In this document: in pieces, positions 34,061-43,098 of the stretch | Layout: each line of letters begins with the position of its first letter | Numbering within the stretch: the stretch's first letter is position 1 | DNA from: PALSA-1296 sp037143335 | GTDB lineage: Bacteria > Bacteroidota > Ignavibacteria > Palsa-1295 | NCBI GenBank assembly: GCA_037143335.1 | Contig: JBAWZA010000009.1 | Location: 1 to 64,000, forward strand | DNA length: 64,000 bases | Direction of reading: 5' to 3' | Notes under the pieces: model-generated | The model's input: only the letters and a program-made list of their open reading frames with translations | Databases searched by the model: none | What the model was told of the DNA's origin: nothing | Program-made: the position numbers and the translations under genes

Positions 34061-34732
34061 ATGAAATTCTCGATTTATCTCACGGTAGTTCTGGCTACAC
34101 TAATAGGGGCTATAGGGTGTAAGCATCCGACTGAGCCTTCAGTAGCGGCGGCAACGGTATCATTTTCGTATCAGATCTTACCGATCATCGAAAGTAATTG
34201 TGGATTGCGCACGTGCCATGATGCAAAAACGCATGAGCACAACCTCGTCTTATCCTCCTACTCTGCGATACGCGAACTTGTGGTACCAAGAGATACTATA
34301 GCGAGTTCGCTCTACTTACGTTCAACAGCGACGCTTTCTGGTGCACGAATGCCACCATCACCGCGACCGAAATTAACTCCACTGCAACTTGAGCTGATAA
34401 AAAACTGGATCATGCAAGGAGCTGAGAACACTCCTGACACAGCATCATTATGCGATACACTTTCACTCACCTATGCAAAAAATATTTTCCCCATCTTTGA
34501 AGTGCATTGTTTGGGTTGCCATAATTCGTTTGACAAAGGCGGATTTTTTGATGTCACCAATTTTGACCACATCAAAGGTTATGCTGAAGACGGCACATTG
34601 AGAGGGGTAATAGAGCACGGCGCAGCCTATGAAGCGATGCCCCGAAACGCTGATACACTTGGACCAATGATAACGAGATGCGATCAACTCAAGATCGAGA
34701 AATGGATTCGAGATGGGATTCAGCATAACTGA
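34061..34732 (+). CDS. Lipoprotein with two c-type heme-like motifs (planctomycete cytochrome C-like)
   Basis: The 223-residue protein begins with a lipoprotein signal ('MKFSIYLTVVLATLIGAIGC'), which supports ATG 34061. Two similar halves follow. The first has 'ESNCGLRTCHDAKTHEHN' (C-x4-C-H) and the second 'EVHCLGCHNSFDKGG' (C-x2-C-H); each is followed by a 'S/G-...-M-P' segment ('ARMPPSPRPKLTP', 'EAMPRNADTLGP') like the axial-ligand region of planctomycete-type cytochrome c domains. It is probably a periplasmic, lipid-anchored electron carrier or a degenerate relative. A 17-bp Pho-box-like motif lies upstream. Confidence 0.75.
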   Translation: MKFSIYLTVVLATLIGAIGCKHPTEPSVAAATVSFSYQILPIIESNCGLRTCHDAKTHEHNLVLSSYSAIRELVVPRDTIASSLYLRSTATLSGARMPPSPRPKLTPLQLELIKNWIMQGAENTPDTASLCDTLSLTYAKNIFPIFEVHCLGCHNSFDKGGFFDVTNFDHIKGYAEDGTLRGVIEHGAAYEAMPRNADTLGPMITRCDQLKIEKWIRDGIQHN

Positions 34733-34777
34733 TATTCCTCCCACTCACTTAAATCAGATAGTACCTTGGCAATTCTT

Positions 34778-34823
34778 ATCCGCGAAAATCCGTTACATCC
34801 GCGTAATCCGCGTGCCATTACCC
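34778..34823. repeat. Dispersed intergenic repeat, copy 1 (ATCCG-type)
   Basis: This 46-base segment contains four ATCCG units at 9-10 base spacing and matches 55441-55486 with six mismatches in 46 positions. Both copies lie shortly upstream of genes (33 and 53 bases) but the genes are unrelated. It looks like a dispersed intergenic repeat family. Confidence 0.75.
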
Positions 34824-34855
34824 ATTCTCACACAGCGCGGATAGTACATATTTAG

Positions 34856-36205
34856 ATGCTCATACGCTCAATATCAGGTTTACGCGGACTCACCGCCTCA
34901 CCAAACGGCTTCACTGATGAAGTTGCAATCCAGTACGCACAGAGTTTTGCAGCCATGCTCGGCAATTCCGGCACAATAGCTCTTGGCTATGATGGGCGCG
35001 AAGGCGGAAAAAAATATTATGAGATTATCTCGGCAGTACTTTGCAATTCTGGTTGTTCCGTTCTCCAGCTTGGGATGGTCCCAACGCCGACGGTGATGTT
35101 CGCAGTTGAAAAACATGCCGATGTGATTGGTGGAATTTCCGTGACTGCATCGCATAACGGACAAGTCTGGAATGGAATGAAGTTTATTGCAAGTACCGGA
35201 CTCTTCCTCGATAAAGATGAAAACGAAAAACTGTGGAACATCATAGACTCCACTACTCAATCAAAATCTTTTCCAAGCGGTGCAATCATTGATGGAAAGC
35301 GAATCGTCGCCGAACACATCGAAGCAGTACTCCGGATTCCATTTCTTCAGAATGAAAAAATTGCATCGCGCAATTTCAAGATTGTACTTGATGCAGTAAA
35401 TGCGTCCGGTTCAGTCATCATTCAGGAATTACTTCGGAAGCTTGGTGTCGCGAATGTCATCGCACTTCATGCCGATGGCTCCGGGAAATTCCCACACATG
35501 CCTGAACCAGTACCGCAGAATTTGACTCGATTGTGCGAAGCTGTTATTCGTGAAAGTGCTGATCTTGGAATTGCGATTGATCCCGATGCAGATAGATGCG
35601 TATTCATAATGAACAACGGTGAACCGTTCATCGAGGAGAATACCATCGTACTTGCAATCGAAGAAGTACTGTCGAATTCCGACCTCGGACAATCGGTGGT
35701 GGTAAATCTTTCAACAACTCGCGCTGTGGAAGATATTGCTGAGAAGTTTGGCGCAACAGTCTATCGCACTCCGGTCGGAGAAATAAATGTGGCAAAGAAA
35801 GTGCTCGCAACTGGATCCATCATCGGTGGTGAAGGTTCGGGCGGTGTTATCTACCCAGCCGTCCACACGGGGCGCGATTCGCTTGTTGCAGTGGCTCTCG
35901 CACTCAATAATCTTGCCCGAAATCAGTGCAGCCTCTCCGAGAAAAAAGAGCAACTCCCCCACTACGAAATCGTAAAATCTAAGATTGCACTCAAAGACCC
36001 TGCGCAAGTGACTTCAGTTCTTGCAACTGTGAAAGCAATCATGGCACCCAAGGCGCTTCGGATCAACGAAGAAGACGGCATTCGTTTCGACTTCGACAAG
36101 AGCTGGCTCCATGTCCGCGCATCAAATACAGAACCTATCATAAGGCTTATTGCCGAAGCACCTACGATCGAAGAAGCGGAGGGGATACTCGAGGAGGTGT
36201 CATAG
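34856..36205 (+). CDS. Phosphohexomutase (GlmM/ManB-type)
   Basis: The 449-residue protein is an alpha-D-phosphohexomutase with four domains. The catalytic serine lies in 'GGISVTASHNGQVWNGMKF' (Ser99). The metal loop is 'IDPDADRCVF' around residues 241-250. The sugar-binding loop is 'GGEGSGGVIYP' and the phosphate-binding loop 'VRASNTEPIIRLIAEA'. It converts glucosamine-6-P, mannose-6-P or glucose-6-P to the 1-phosphate. The start 'MLIRSISGLRGL' is typical of GlmM-like enzymes in this group, so a cell-wall precursor role is likely, but substrate choice is not certain. The dispersed ATCCG repeat precedes it. Confidence 0.87.
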   Translation: MLIRSISGLRGLTASPNGFTDEVAIQYAQSFAAMLGNSGTIALGYDGREGGKKYYEIISAVLCNSGCSVLQLGMVPTPTVMFAVEKHADVIGGISVTASHNGQVWNGMKFIASTGLFLDKDENEKLWNIIDSTTQSKSFPSGAIIDGKRIVAEHIEAVLRIPFLQNEKIASRNFKIVLDAVNASGSVIIQELLRKLGVANVIALHADGSGKFPHMPEPVPQNLTRLCEAVIRESADLGIAIDPDADRCVFIMNNGEPFIEENTIVLAIEEVLSNSDLGQSVVVNLSTTRAVEDIAEKFGATVYRTPVGEINVAKKVLATGSIIGGEGSGGVIYPAVHTGRDSLVAVALALNNLARNQCSLSEKKEQLPHYEIVKSKIALKDPAQVTSVLATVKAIMAPKALRINEEDGIRFDFDKSWLHVRASNTEPIIRLIAEAPTIEEAEGILEEVS

Positions 36206-36276
36206 GTCCCCCATTTTTCCCAAACCTAAAGCGGGGGTTTGGAGTTTTAGAGTTGGATTCATTAACGTGTTGAACA

Positions 36277-37155
36277 TTGCCGTCATTATTCCGACATTTA
36301 TTTAAGCCCGACCCATACTCGCAAAGCGAGGAAGATAGGCTTATCCAAGATGAACTTCGCGCAAGTGGACCGCTACCCAAGCATGTCGCGATTATCATGG
36401 ACGGTAATGGCAGATGGGCTGAAGAACGTGGCTTCCCGCGTGCCGCAGGTCATCAGGCAGGTATTGCAAGCGTTCGCGATGCTACGCGTGCTTCGCGTGA
36501 GTTGGGACTTTCCCATCTGACGCTCTATGCATTCAGTACCGAGAACTGGAAGCGTCCGCGTCGCGAAGTTGGGATGCTCATGAGCTTACTCCGCAAGATG
36601 CTTCGGGAAGAGCTTGAGGAGATGAGCCAAAACGGCGTTCGCCTCAATACCATCGGTCAGAGCAATGCACTTCCGAAGGAGGTCCAGCGCGATCTTTTTG
36701 ATGCAATTGAAAGAACGTCAACAAATACAGGATTGACGCTCACTTTGGCGCTGTCATATTCCGGCAGATGGGATTTGGTTCGTGCATCGCAGCTTTTGGC
36801 GCTTGATGTCAGACGCGGGAAGGTATCGCCCGAAGATATTAATGAAGAGCTTTTAGCTTCGTACCTCACGACATCGGAAATGCCGGATCCCGATTTGCTT
36901 ATTCGTACTTCTGGCGAAGTTCGCCTCTCGAACTTTATGCTTTGGGAGCTTGCCTATAGTGAAATATATGTGACCAAAACAAGTTGGCCTGATTTCCGTA
37001 GGGAACATCTCTACGAGGCAATCCGCGAATACCAAAAACGCGAACGCCGCTTCGGGATGACAGGTGCGCAGATCAAACGCGCCGAAGAAATACCCGAAGG
37101 ACATTCCTCGTACGTAAAAGATATCGTCCGAGTACTCACCAAAGGTACGATATAA
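36277..37155 (+). CDS. uppS: Isoprenyl transferase (undecaprenyl diphosphate synthase)
   Basis: The 292-residue cis-prenyltransferase extends farnesyl diphosphate with isopentenyl units to the C55 lipid carrier for peptidoglycan. Key motifs are 'HVAIIMDGNGRWAEERG' with the essential Asp42, 'LTLYAFSTENWKRP', 'LALSYSGRWDLVRA' and 'PDLLIRTSGEVRLSNFMLWELAYSE'. The usual 'NYGGR' appears as 'SYSGR'. An extra N-terminal helix of ~35 residues precedes the core. The TTG start at 36277 is the best upstream option. It is followed after 13 bases by bamA, linking it to envelope assembly. Confidence 0.93.
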   Translation: MPSLFRHLFKPDPYSQSEEDRLIQDELRASGPLPKHVAIIMDGNGRWAEERGFPRAAGHQAGIASVRDATRASRELGLSHLTLYAFSTENWKRPRREVGMLMSLLRKMLREELEEMSQNGVRLNTIGQSNALPKEVQRDLFDAIERTSTNTGLTLTLALSYSGRWDLVRASQLLALDVRRGKVSPEDINEELLASYLTTSEMPDPDLLIRTSGEVRLSNFMLWELAYSEIYVTKTSWPDFRREHLYEAIREYQKRERRFGMTGAQIKRAEEIPEGHSSYVKDIVRVLTKGTI

Positions 37156-37168
37156 TTTTTTTATTTCT

Positions 37169-39649
37169 ATGCAGTTTTTTTTTCGACTACTCTCACAGCC
37201 GAAGGCTTTCCATCCGCTCCGCCGACTGCTCACACTTAGTGTGTTTGGCTTGTGTTTGCTCGGCCTCACCCGTACAAATTCTTTCGCTCAACCGGCTGAA
37301 ACTGAGTACACGATCATGGGCATTAGCGTCGAGGGAAATGTATCTGGCAACCCTGAAACGATTATCGCGCAATCAACTTTGCGAAAAGGCGACAAGATCA
37401 AACCGCCTTTCGATCAAAGCACCTCACAAGCAATCAGAAGATTGTGGCAACAGAATATCTATGAAGATGTTGCGCTCGAAGTATCAAAACTTAGCACCCA
37501 AGCCGATGGTACGAATGGTGCGTTTCTCACGATTAAATTAAAAGAATTTCCTCATTGCGATTCGATTATCATTGATGGAAACAAAAATTTGAGTCTCTCA
37601 GAAATTGAAAAGACCTACTCCTTTTACAAAAACGATTTCTTGCGTCCGTGGGAAATCTATGCGATAAAGAATAAGATCAAAGCCGCATATACGAAGGAAG
37701 GATATAACTACGCAACGATTAGCTCCGAGACAAAGGTGACCGATCCAACAACGGGAAAAGTCCAACTGCATCTGCATATCAACGAAGGCACAGAAGTAAC
37801 GATTCGCCATATTGAGTTCGAGGGCAATACACTTGTATCATCGAGTGATTTGCGCGATGCATTCGATGATACCAAGGAAAAAAATAAAATTTGGCATTTA
37901 TTCCGAAGCGGAAATTTTGATGAGAAAAAATTTGCAGAGGATAAACAAAAACTACTTGCCTACTACCGTACTCGTGGTTTCCGCGATGCTGCAGTACTTG
38001 GCGATACCGTTTGGGTCACGGGAAAAGAAGATTTGAATATTCTCGTTCATGTGTATGAAGGACCACTTTATTACGTTCGGAACATTGCCATTTCAGGCAA
38101 TGAAGTCTTCACCGAAGATGAAGTTCGCAGAAATCTGGGATTCAAAAAAGGTGATGTCTATAACGTCGAAAAGTTTGAGTTGAACCTCAAAGGACCAACG
38201 CAGGACTTCATCGATGTCGGTTCACTCTATTATGATCGCGGATATATCGTTAATATCAACAAAGAAGAAAGTTTGGTCAAGCATACTGCTCAAAGCAACG
38301 GTGACTCGCTCGATATTCTCATTCATATCTCCGAGGGCAAGCGACATTATTTACGCAACGTTGACATTGCAGGAAATACAAAAACGAAGGACTACGTCAT
38401 CCGTCGCGAACTCTATACACGCCCTGGTGATCCATTCAGCAGATCGGCTATTATTCGCTCATTGCGACAGTTGGCACAGCTCAATTATTTCAATCAACAA
38501 AAGCTCACGCCTGACGTGAAGCCTGTTCAAGATGCAACACAATTTGATATTACTTATAACGTCGAAGAAAAATCGAGCGATACATTTAATGCTTCACTTG
38601 GTTATGGCGGAGCGCTCGGACTTACGGGTTCGGTTGGTGTATCATTCAATAACTTTGATATAGCCGATCCGTTGCACGGAGGTGCAGGACAAATTGCAAG
38701 TGTGTCAGCTGAGTTCGGTCAATCGAACTATCGCACACTTTCACTTAGCTTCACGGAACCGTGGTTCCAGCAAGAGCCGACAGCGATAGGTTTTTCTATC
38801 TTTAACCAACAAAGTAATATTTATTATAATATCTCGCGCACGGGTGCGACAATCTCAGTGGGGCGTAGATTCCGTGTACCAGATGATTTCTTCCGCGGTG
38901 ATTGGACATTACTCGGACAAACTTCGAACATTTCTAATGGAGGAGGTCTCTACACAACAGGCAAGCATGATGAAATAAGTATCCAACAGATCATCTCGAG
39001 AAATTCAACGGACGATCCGCTTTTCCCTGCATCAGGCTCAGACTTTGCGTTCATTTCGAAACTTGCGTATCTGCCGCTAGAATCTATTTCTCCGAATGAG
39101 CCTGCAAACTATTACAAGCTTGTATTCACTATGAAATTTTATTCGACGCTTGTCGAGTTGAATGCAACGAATAAATTGGTACTTGCCATGGTTGCCGATA
39201 TTGGTCAACTTGGTGGCATCAGCGGTCACCCATTCGTCCCACCTCAAGAGCGCTTCACGATGGGCGGTTCGGGCCTTTCGTCAGGTTTTTATACCATTCC
39301 ACTTCGCGGATATAACGACGCTTCAATCGGCACACAGACCTCTCCGGGTGCAACGTACGCGCAAGGCGGATTATTCTATAATCGCTATGCTGCGGAATTA
39401 CGATTCCAAATTGCACGCGAACCGATTCCTATTTTCATTGAAGCATTCGCTGAAGCTGGTAATGTCTGGAGTGATTTTTCGAATAGTGACCCATTCACCT
39501 TAAAACGTGCCGCCGGCGTTGGTGCACGTGTACAAGTGCCTGCAGTTGGGCTTATCGGAATTGATCTTGGATACGGATTTGATCCGAACGTGCCCTTCGG
39601 CCCAATCAGCGGACTCCATACGCACTTTCAATTCGGTAAGTTTTTCTAA
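37169..39649 (+). CDS. bamA: Outer membrane protein assembly factor BamA
   Basis: The 826-residue protein inserts beta-barrel proteins into the outer membrane. After a signal region (cleavage near 'NSFAQPAE'), five POTRA domains are visible, for example 'MGISVEGNVSGNPETIIAQ', 'IIIDGNKNLSLSEIEKTYSF', 'IRHIEFEGNTLVSSSDLRD', 'VRNIAISGNEVFTEDEVRRN' and 'LRNVDIAGNTKTKDYVIRRE'. The C-terminal 16-strand barrel starts near residue 470 and ends with an aromatic residue ('FQFGKFF'), as required for recognition. Conserved 'VRGF/LRGY' loop 6 appears as 'PLRGYNDA'. The gene follows uppS by 13 bases. Confidence 0.93.
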   Translation: MQFFFRLLSQPKAFHPLRRLLTLSVFGLCLLGLTRTNSFAQPAETEYTIMGISVEGNVSGNPETIIAQSTLRKGDKIKPPFDQSTSQAIRRLWQQNIYEDVALEVSKLSTQADGTNGAFLTIKLKEFPHCDSIIIDGNKNLSLSEIEKTYSFYKNDFLRPWEIYAIKNKIKAAYTKEGYNYATISSETKVTDPTTGKVQLHLHINEGTEVTIRHIEFEGNTLVSSSDLRDAFDDTKEKNKIWHLFRSGNFDEKKFAEDKQKLLAYYRTRGFRDAAVLGDTVWVTGKEDLNILVHVYEGPLYYVRNIAISGNEVFTEDEVRRNLGFKKGDVYNVEKFELNLKGPTQDFIDVGSLYYDRGYIVNINKEESLVKHTAQSNGDSLDILIHISEGKRHYLRNVDIAGNTKTKDYVIRRELYTRPGDPFSRSAIIRSLRQLAQLNYFNQQKLTPDVKPVQDATQFDITYNVEEKSSDTFNASLGYGGALGLTGSVGVSFNNFDIADPLHGGAGQIASVSAEFGQSNYRTLSLSFTEPWFQQEPTAIGFSIFNQQSNIYYNISRTGATISVGRRFRVPDDFFRGDWTLLGQTSNISNGGGLYTTGKHDEISIQQIISRNSTDDPLFPASGSDFAFISKLAYLPLESISPNEPANYYKLVFTMKFYSTLVELNATNKLVLAMVADIGQLGGISGHPFVPPQERFTMGGSGLSSGFYTIPLRGYNDASIGTQTSPGATYAQGGLFYNRYAAELRFQIAREPIPIFIEAFAEAGNVWSDFSNSDPFTLKRAAGVGARVQVPAVGLIGIDLGYGFDPNVPFGPISGLHTHFQFGKFF

Positions 39650-39653
39650 GAAT

Positions 39654-40754
39654 TTATTCCAAACCTCGAACATTATTCGTGAGGTCTCCTAACAACTCAA
39701 TCGAGCAGGTTACATCCTCGCCGACTTGTACCCAGCGATTGTCATAAACTTTCGAACCATTTAGCTCTAAGAAACAACCTGTGCCAACAGTGCCAGAGCC
39801 TATCACATCGCCTGGATAGAGCGTAACACCGTAGCTTGCGCGCTCGATAATCTGCGCGAATGTCCAGGTCATATCTTTGAGGTTGCCACGAGAAATCTCT
39901 TCCGTACCAATGTGACAAGTCATCGTAAGATCATACCGATCTCCGTTCGGACTCGGAATTCGTCGAGAGACAAGCTCATCTTTTGTGACAAGATAAGGAC
40001 CGATTGCAGTTGCGAAGTCTTTGCCCTTAGCCGGTCCAAGTGAAAGCTTCATCTCTTCCATCTGCAAGTACCTCGCGCTCCAATCATTCATCACCATGTA
40101 GCCGAAAATATATTCATCCGCTCGCGCAGCCGATACATTCCGACATTCCTTGCCAATGACGATCGCGGCTTCGAGTTCGAAATCTAATTTTTTCTGATGC
40201 TCCGGTCTTACTGTCATTTCACCCGGACCGATCACGGCTTGATGGTTTGTAAAGTAGAAGACTGGGAATTGATCGAACTCCGGTATCATCTCTACTCCAC
40301 GATTTCTTCTGGCGGCTTCAACATGTTGTCTGAACGCATAACCATCGCGCATGGAGGTTGGACGTGGGACAGGTGCATAGAGTGTTACTTCACTCATCAA
40401 CATTCGTCGTGGTCGTGTCTGTTCGGAGTCTGCGGCGAATCGTTTGGCGCACCATTCATACACCTTCGTTGCAAATGCAAGAGCTTCATCACCAAGAGCA
40501 AGGAATGTAATAATATCTGATGGTAGCGACTTCATTGTCTTGTCGCTATGATTCATCGAGTACTCGAGTGAAGCAAGTTGAAGATCAACTACTGCGTCAC
40601 CAAGTACGAAACCAAGTCTGCCGATTGGTTCAAGCGGGTGGTGAATGTCTGTGCCCCACGGTTTGAACATTTCACTTCGCAGAGTTTCAAATTTTTCTGC
40701 TTCGGCTGATGTAGCTGCTGAACCTACTGTTCCTTTGTACGTTACAAATTTCAT
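39654..40754 (-). CDS. Fumarylacetoacetate hydrolase-family protein
   Basis: The 366-residue protein belongs to the FAH fold. The active-site set is visible: 'YAFRQHVEAARRNRG' (N-terminal His), 'DFELEAAIVIGKECRNV' (metal Glu), 'GYMVMNDWSARYLQMEEMKLSLGPAKGKDFATAIGP' in short pieces (metal Asp and Lys), and 'DVIGSGTVGTGC'. It probably cleaves a C-C bond in an acylpyruvate or related acid of aromatic catabolism; the substrate is unknown. Its length is closer to eukaryote-type FAH than to small YcgM enzymes. A secreted lipoprotein gene lies 48 bases upstream on the same strand. Confidence 0.88.
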   Translation of the reverse strand: MKFVTYKGTVGSAATSAEAEKFETLRSEMFKPWGTDIHHPLEPIGRLGFVLGDAVVDLQLASLEYSMNHSDKTMKSLPSDIITFLALGDEALAFATKVYEWCAKRFAADSEQTRPRRMLMSEVTLYAPVPRPTSMRDGYAFRQHVEAARRNRGVEMIPEFDQFPVFYFTNHQAVIGPGEMTVRPEHQKKLDFELEAAIVIGKECRNVSAARADEYIFGYMVMNDWSARYLQMEEMKLSLGPAKGKDFATAIGPYLVTKDELVSRRIPSPNGDRYDLTMTCHIGTEEISRGNLKDMTWTFAQIIERASYGVTLYPGDVIGSGTVGTGCFLELNGSKVYDNRWVQVGEDVTCSIELLGDLTNNVRGLE

Positions 40755-40802
40755 ATTGTTAAAAATAAGAAAGCTTGAGAATGCTAAACGAAGTTCTTCC
40801 GG

Positions 40803-41552
40803 TCAATTGCGTGGTGTCATGGGCATTCGTGTCGCCGTTTCTTGCAGCTTCACATCCGATGGAACATCGAAGAGTGATGGATCTAATTTGACATTTTCTT
40901 CGATGGAAATCACATGACTCTTTATACTCACTTTGTTCATCGCTAAATCCAACTTCATTGGTTCGAGTCCCCAAAAAATCCATGCCTTTCCTAACATACC
41001 CATGTTGTTCTTATTACTTGAGTACTCATAAATAACGCACTCCTTACCGAGGATTGTCTCTGTACCAACTCTGGTAATACCCATTTGTTTGAGTACCGGA
41101 TCGGGCATATTCTTAAAGTCCAGACCGCTTGGCACGCTGAATCGCATCTTCGTACCTGTTTTCTGATCAGGATCATAGGAATAAATCCAGCCGTCTTTGA
41201 TCAGATTGACATGTCTGACTCGCATTTCGATTCCGCCTACGAAGTTGCTCGAAACAGTCTCATCACGAATGCGCATTCCGAAATTATCAATGTACTTGGT
41301 TGACTTCTTCTTCACACCCATCGCCTCATTCTCTCCATGGATGATTGCTGTTTGGATAGGATACCTCCCGCCGGCGATATTCTTGGATGCACCGGAATCG
41401 GCTGATGCCTGCGCTGAGCGCGTCTGAGCCGGCTGTTGCAGATTTGCTGACCCGAGGGAATCTGTTGTCGGGGCCTCTGTTTTTTTGCCACAACTGATTC
41501 CAATAACGGCTGTAGCAATGAGTGCAAATCGAAGAATTATTCTCTTTGTCAT
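40803..41552 (-). CDS. Lipoprotein of unknown function
   Basis: The 249-residue protein has a lipoprotein signal ('MTKRIILRFALIATAVIGISC', lipobox ISC). The mature region ('NEAMGVKKKSTKYIDNFGMRIRDE', 'GTETILGKECVIYEYSSNK', 'AWIFWGLEPMKLDLA') is beta-rich and resembles the outer-membrane lipoprotein/DUF4412-like fold used for lipid or envelope monitoring, but assignment is tentative. It may share a transcript with the FAH-family gene downstream. Confidence 0.65.
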   Translation of the reverse strand: MTKRIILRFALIATAVIGISCGKKTEAPTTDSLGSANLQQPAQTRSAQASADSGASKNIAGGRYPIQTAIIHGENEAMGVKKKSTKYIDNFGMRIRDETVSSNFVGGIEMRVRHVNLIKDGWIYSYDPDQKTGTKMRFSVPSGLDFKNMPDPVLKQMGITRVGTETILGKECVIYEYSSNKNNMGMLGKAWIFWGLEPMKLDLAMNKVSIKSHVISIEENVKLDPSLFDVPSDVKLQETATRMPMTPRN

Positions 41553-41698
41553 TTTAGCGTAGTATGTTCTCTTTTAGTCTTTCGCTTCTTGATTTCGGTA
41601 ACAAATGTTTTCGTCATTTCCTCTTCGCTAAAGGAACTGAGTAGAAAAATAATACATTTTGAGAAGCGTATTTTCATTACGTACTATTTTACGAAGCT

Positions 41699-42088
41699 AT
41701 GAAGTATCTGGTTATTTTGGCGGTCGCAGTCTCTGTTGGATGTCTTGCATCTGGTTGCTCGAAGAAAAACGACAGTCCAGGTAGTGGTGCTGATAGCATC
41801 CTTGTCAAACCCACGACGGAGTTTGTCCCTGAGTCCCAACCACAACGCGATACCGCATCGGGCTTGCTTATTGATCAATCGCGGTATTACACCCCTGAGC
41901 AACAGGCATTGCTGAATCGGTTTGATCCGATTCAAGTCGTAAACATCTACCATGATTTCAAATCCATTCGCAAACCAGGCTTAACCCAGCAGCAGCTTGA
42001 TTCATTTGCGCAAATTAAAAAGATTAACGTAGCTGAATTAAAGGCGATTCTGCAAGAAGGCGACAGACGCGGTTGGAGCGGCCATTAA
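41699..42088 (+). CDS. Small lipoprotein of unknown function
   Basis: The 129-residue protein begins with 'MKYLVILAVAVSVGCLASGCSKK', a lipoprotein signal with Cys20 or so as the anchor. The mature part is mostly helical ('YYTPEQQALLNRFDPIQVVNIYHDF', 'KKINVAELKAILQEGDRRGWSGH') and unknown. It is followed after four bases by the EamA transporter gene on the same strand. Confidence 0.65.
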   Translation: MKYLVILAVAVSVGCLASGCSKKNDSPGSGADSILVKPTTEFVPESQPQRDTASGLLIDQSRYYTPEQQALLNRFDPIQVVNIYHDFKSIRKPGLTQQQLDSFAQIKKINVAELKAILQEGDRRGWSGH

Positions 42089-42092
42089 ACTT

Positions 42093-42986
42093 ATGCACTC
42101 TACGAAGAAGGGTTCTCTATTCATCCTGACTGCCGCGCTATTTTGGAGCACGGGTGGGTATTTTATCAAATCAATCTCGTTAGACGCTTTCGGAATTTCG
42201 CTCTGGCGTTCATCCCTTGCAGCGATCACGCTGTACATTTTCTACCGGCAGAGTCTGAAAGGATTTAATTCCAGACGGAAGGATTGGTACTCCATCCGTA
42301 CACTCAGTACTGCTGTTGTCTATGCCGGACTCCTGATTCTATTCGTAGTGGCAACGAAATTAACGACAAGTGCGAATGCGATCTTCCTGCAGTTTACCGC
42401 GCCGATCTACGTCCTGTTTTTCGAACCGCTGATATCCAAGACGAAGTTGAAGTTTGCAGATGTGATAGCCGTCCTCATCACAATCAGCGCGATGGGGCTG
42501 TTCTTTGTTGGAGAATTCAATACATCCTCAATCATCGGAAACATCTTAGCACTCACAAGCGGAATCTGCTTCGCTGGATATACGCTTTTGCTCAAACACG
42601 AAGCAACTTCGGAGGCAATGCGCTGGCAATCGGTAATCGTCGGACACCTCATCATTGTCGCCATCATGCTTGTTCTCGTTACTACGGGGAATGCGGTTGC
42701 GATGCCACATGATGTGGTCGAAGTTCAGAAATTAGTGTGGCTTGGATGTATTCAGATCGGTGTTCCATACGCACTCTTCACAAAAGGTATTCACCACGTT
42801 CGCGCACTTGACGCATTGCTCATCTCTATGCTCGAACCCGTTCTCAACCCTCTCTGGGTATATCTCGGAGTAGGCGAAACACCAAGCCAGTACGCGATCA
42901 TCGGCGGAGTTATTATTATGATTATTGTCGTAGTGCGAACGTTCTTAGAAGGTCGGAAATATACTGCTCCGTTGCCAATGCCATAG
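42093..42986 (+). CDS. EamA-family (DMT) transporter
   Basis: The 297-residue protein has about ten membrane helices in two EamA repeats: 'FILTAALFWSTGGYFIKSI' and 'AVVYAGLLILFVVATKLT' in the first, 'ILALTSGICFAGYTLLLKHE' and 'LLISMLEPVLNPLWVYLGVGE' in the second. The 'ALFW/STGG' and 'EPVLNPLW' segments are typical of drug/metabolite exporters of amino acids or metabolites. The substrate cannot be assigned. It starts four bases after a small lipoprotein gene. Confidence 0.88.
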   Translation: MHSTKKGSLFILTAALFWSTGGYFIKSISLDAFGISLWRSSLAAITLYIFYRQSLKGFNSRRKDWYSIRTLSTAVVYAGLLILFVVATKLTTSANAIFLQFTAPIYVLFFEPLISKTKLKFADVIAVLITISAMGLFFVGEFNTSSIIGNILALTSGICFAGYTLLLKHEATSEAMRWQSVIVGHLIIVAIMLVLVTTGNAVAMPHDVVEVQKLVWLGCIQIGVPYALFTKGIHHVRALDALLISMLEPVLNPLWVYLGVGETPSQYAIIGGVIIMIIVVVRTFLEGRKYTAPLPMP

Positions 42987-43098
42987 GGCGGAATTGCCGG
43001 TCGGCTGCACGTAATACTCGGGGGAAGTTTCGCCCTGCGCCTATGAAACCTTTGGGTTGGTATGGTATCTAAGTGCTATTGACTATTGGGGGAAACTT

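Noticed and set aside
36206..36276. Hairpin around CAAACC...GGTTTG after the phosphohexomutase gene
   Set aside because: The stem is short with a mixed loop and no T run; it does not stand out from background.
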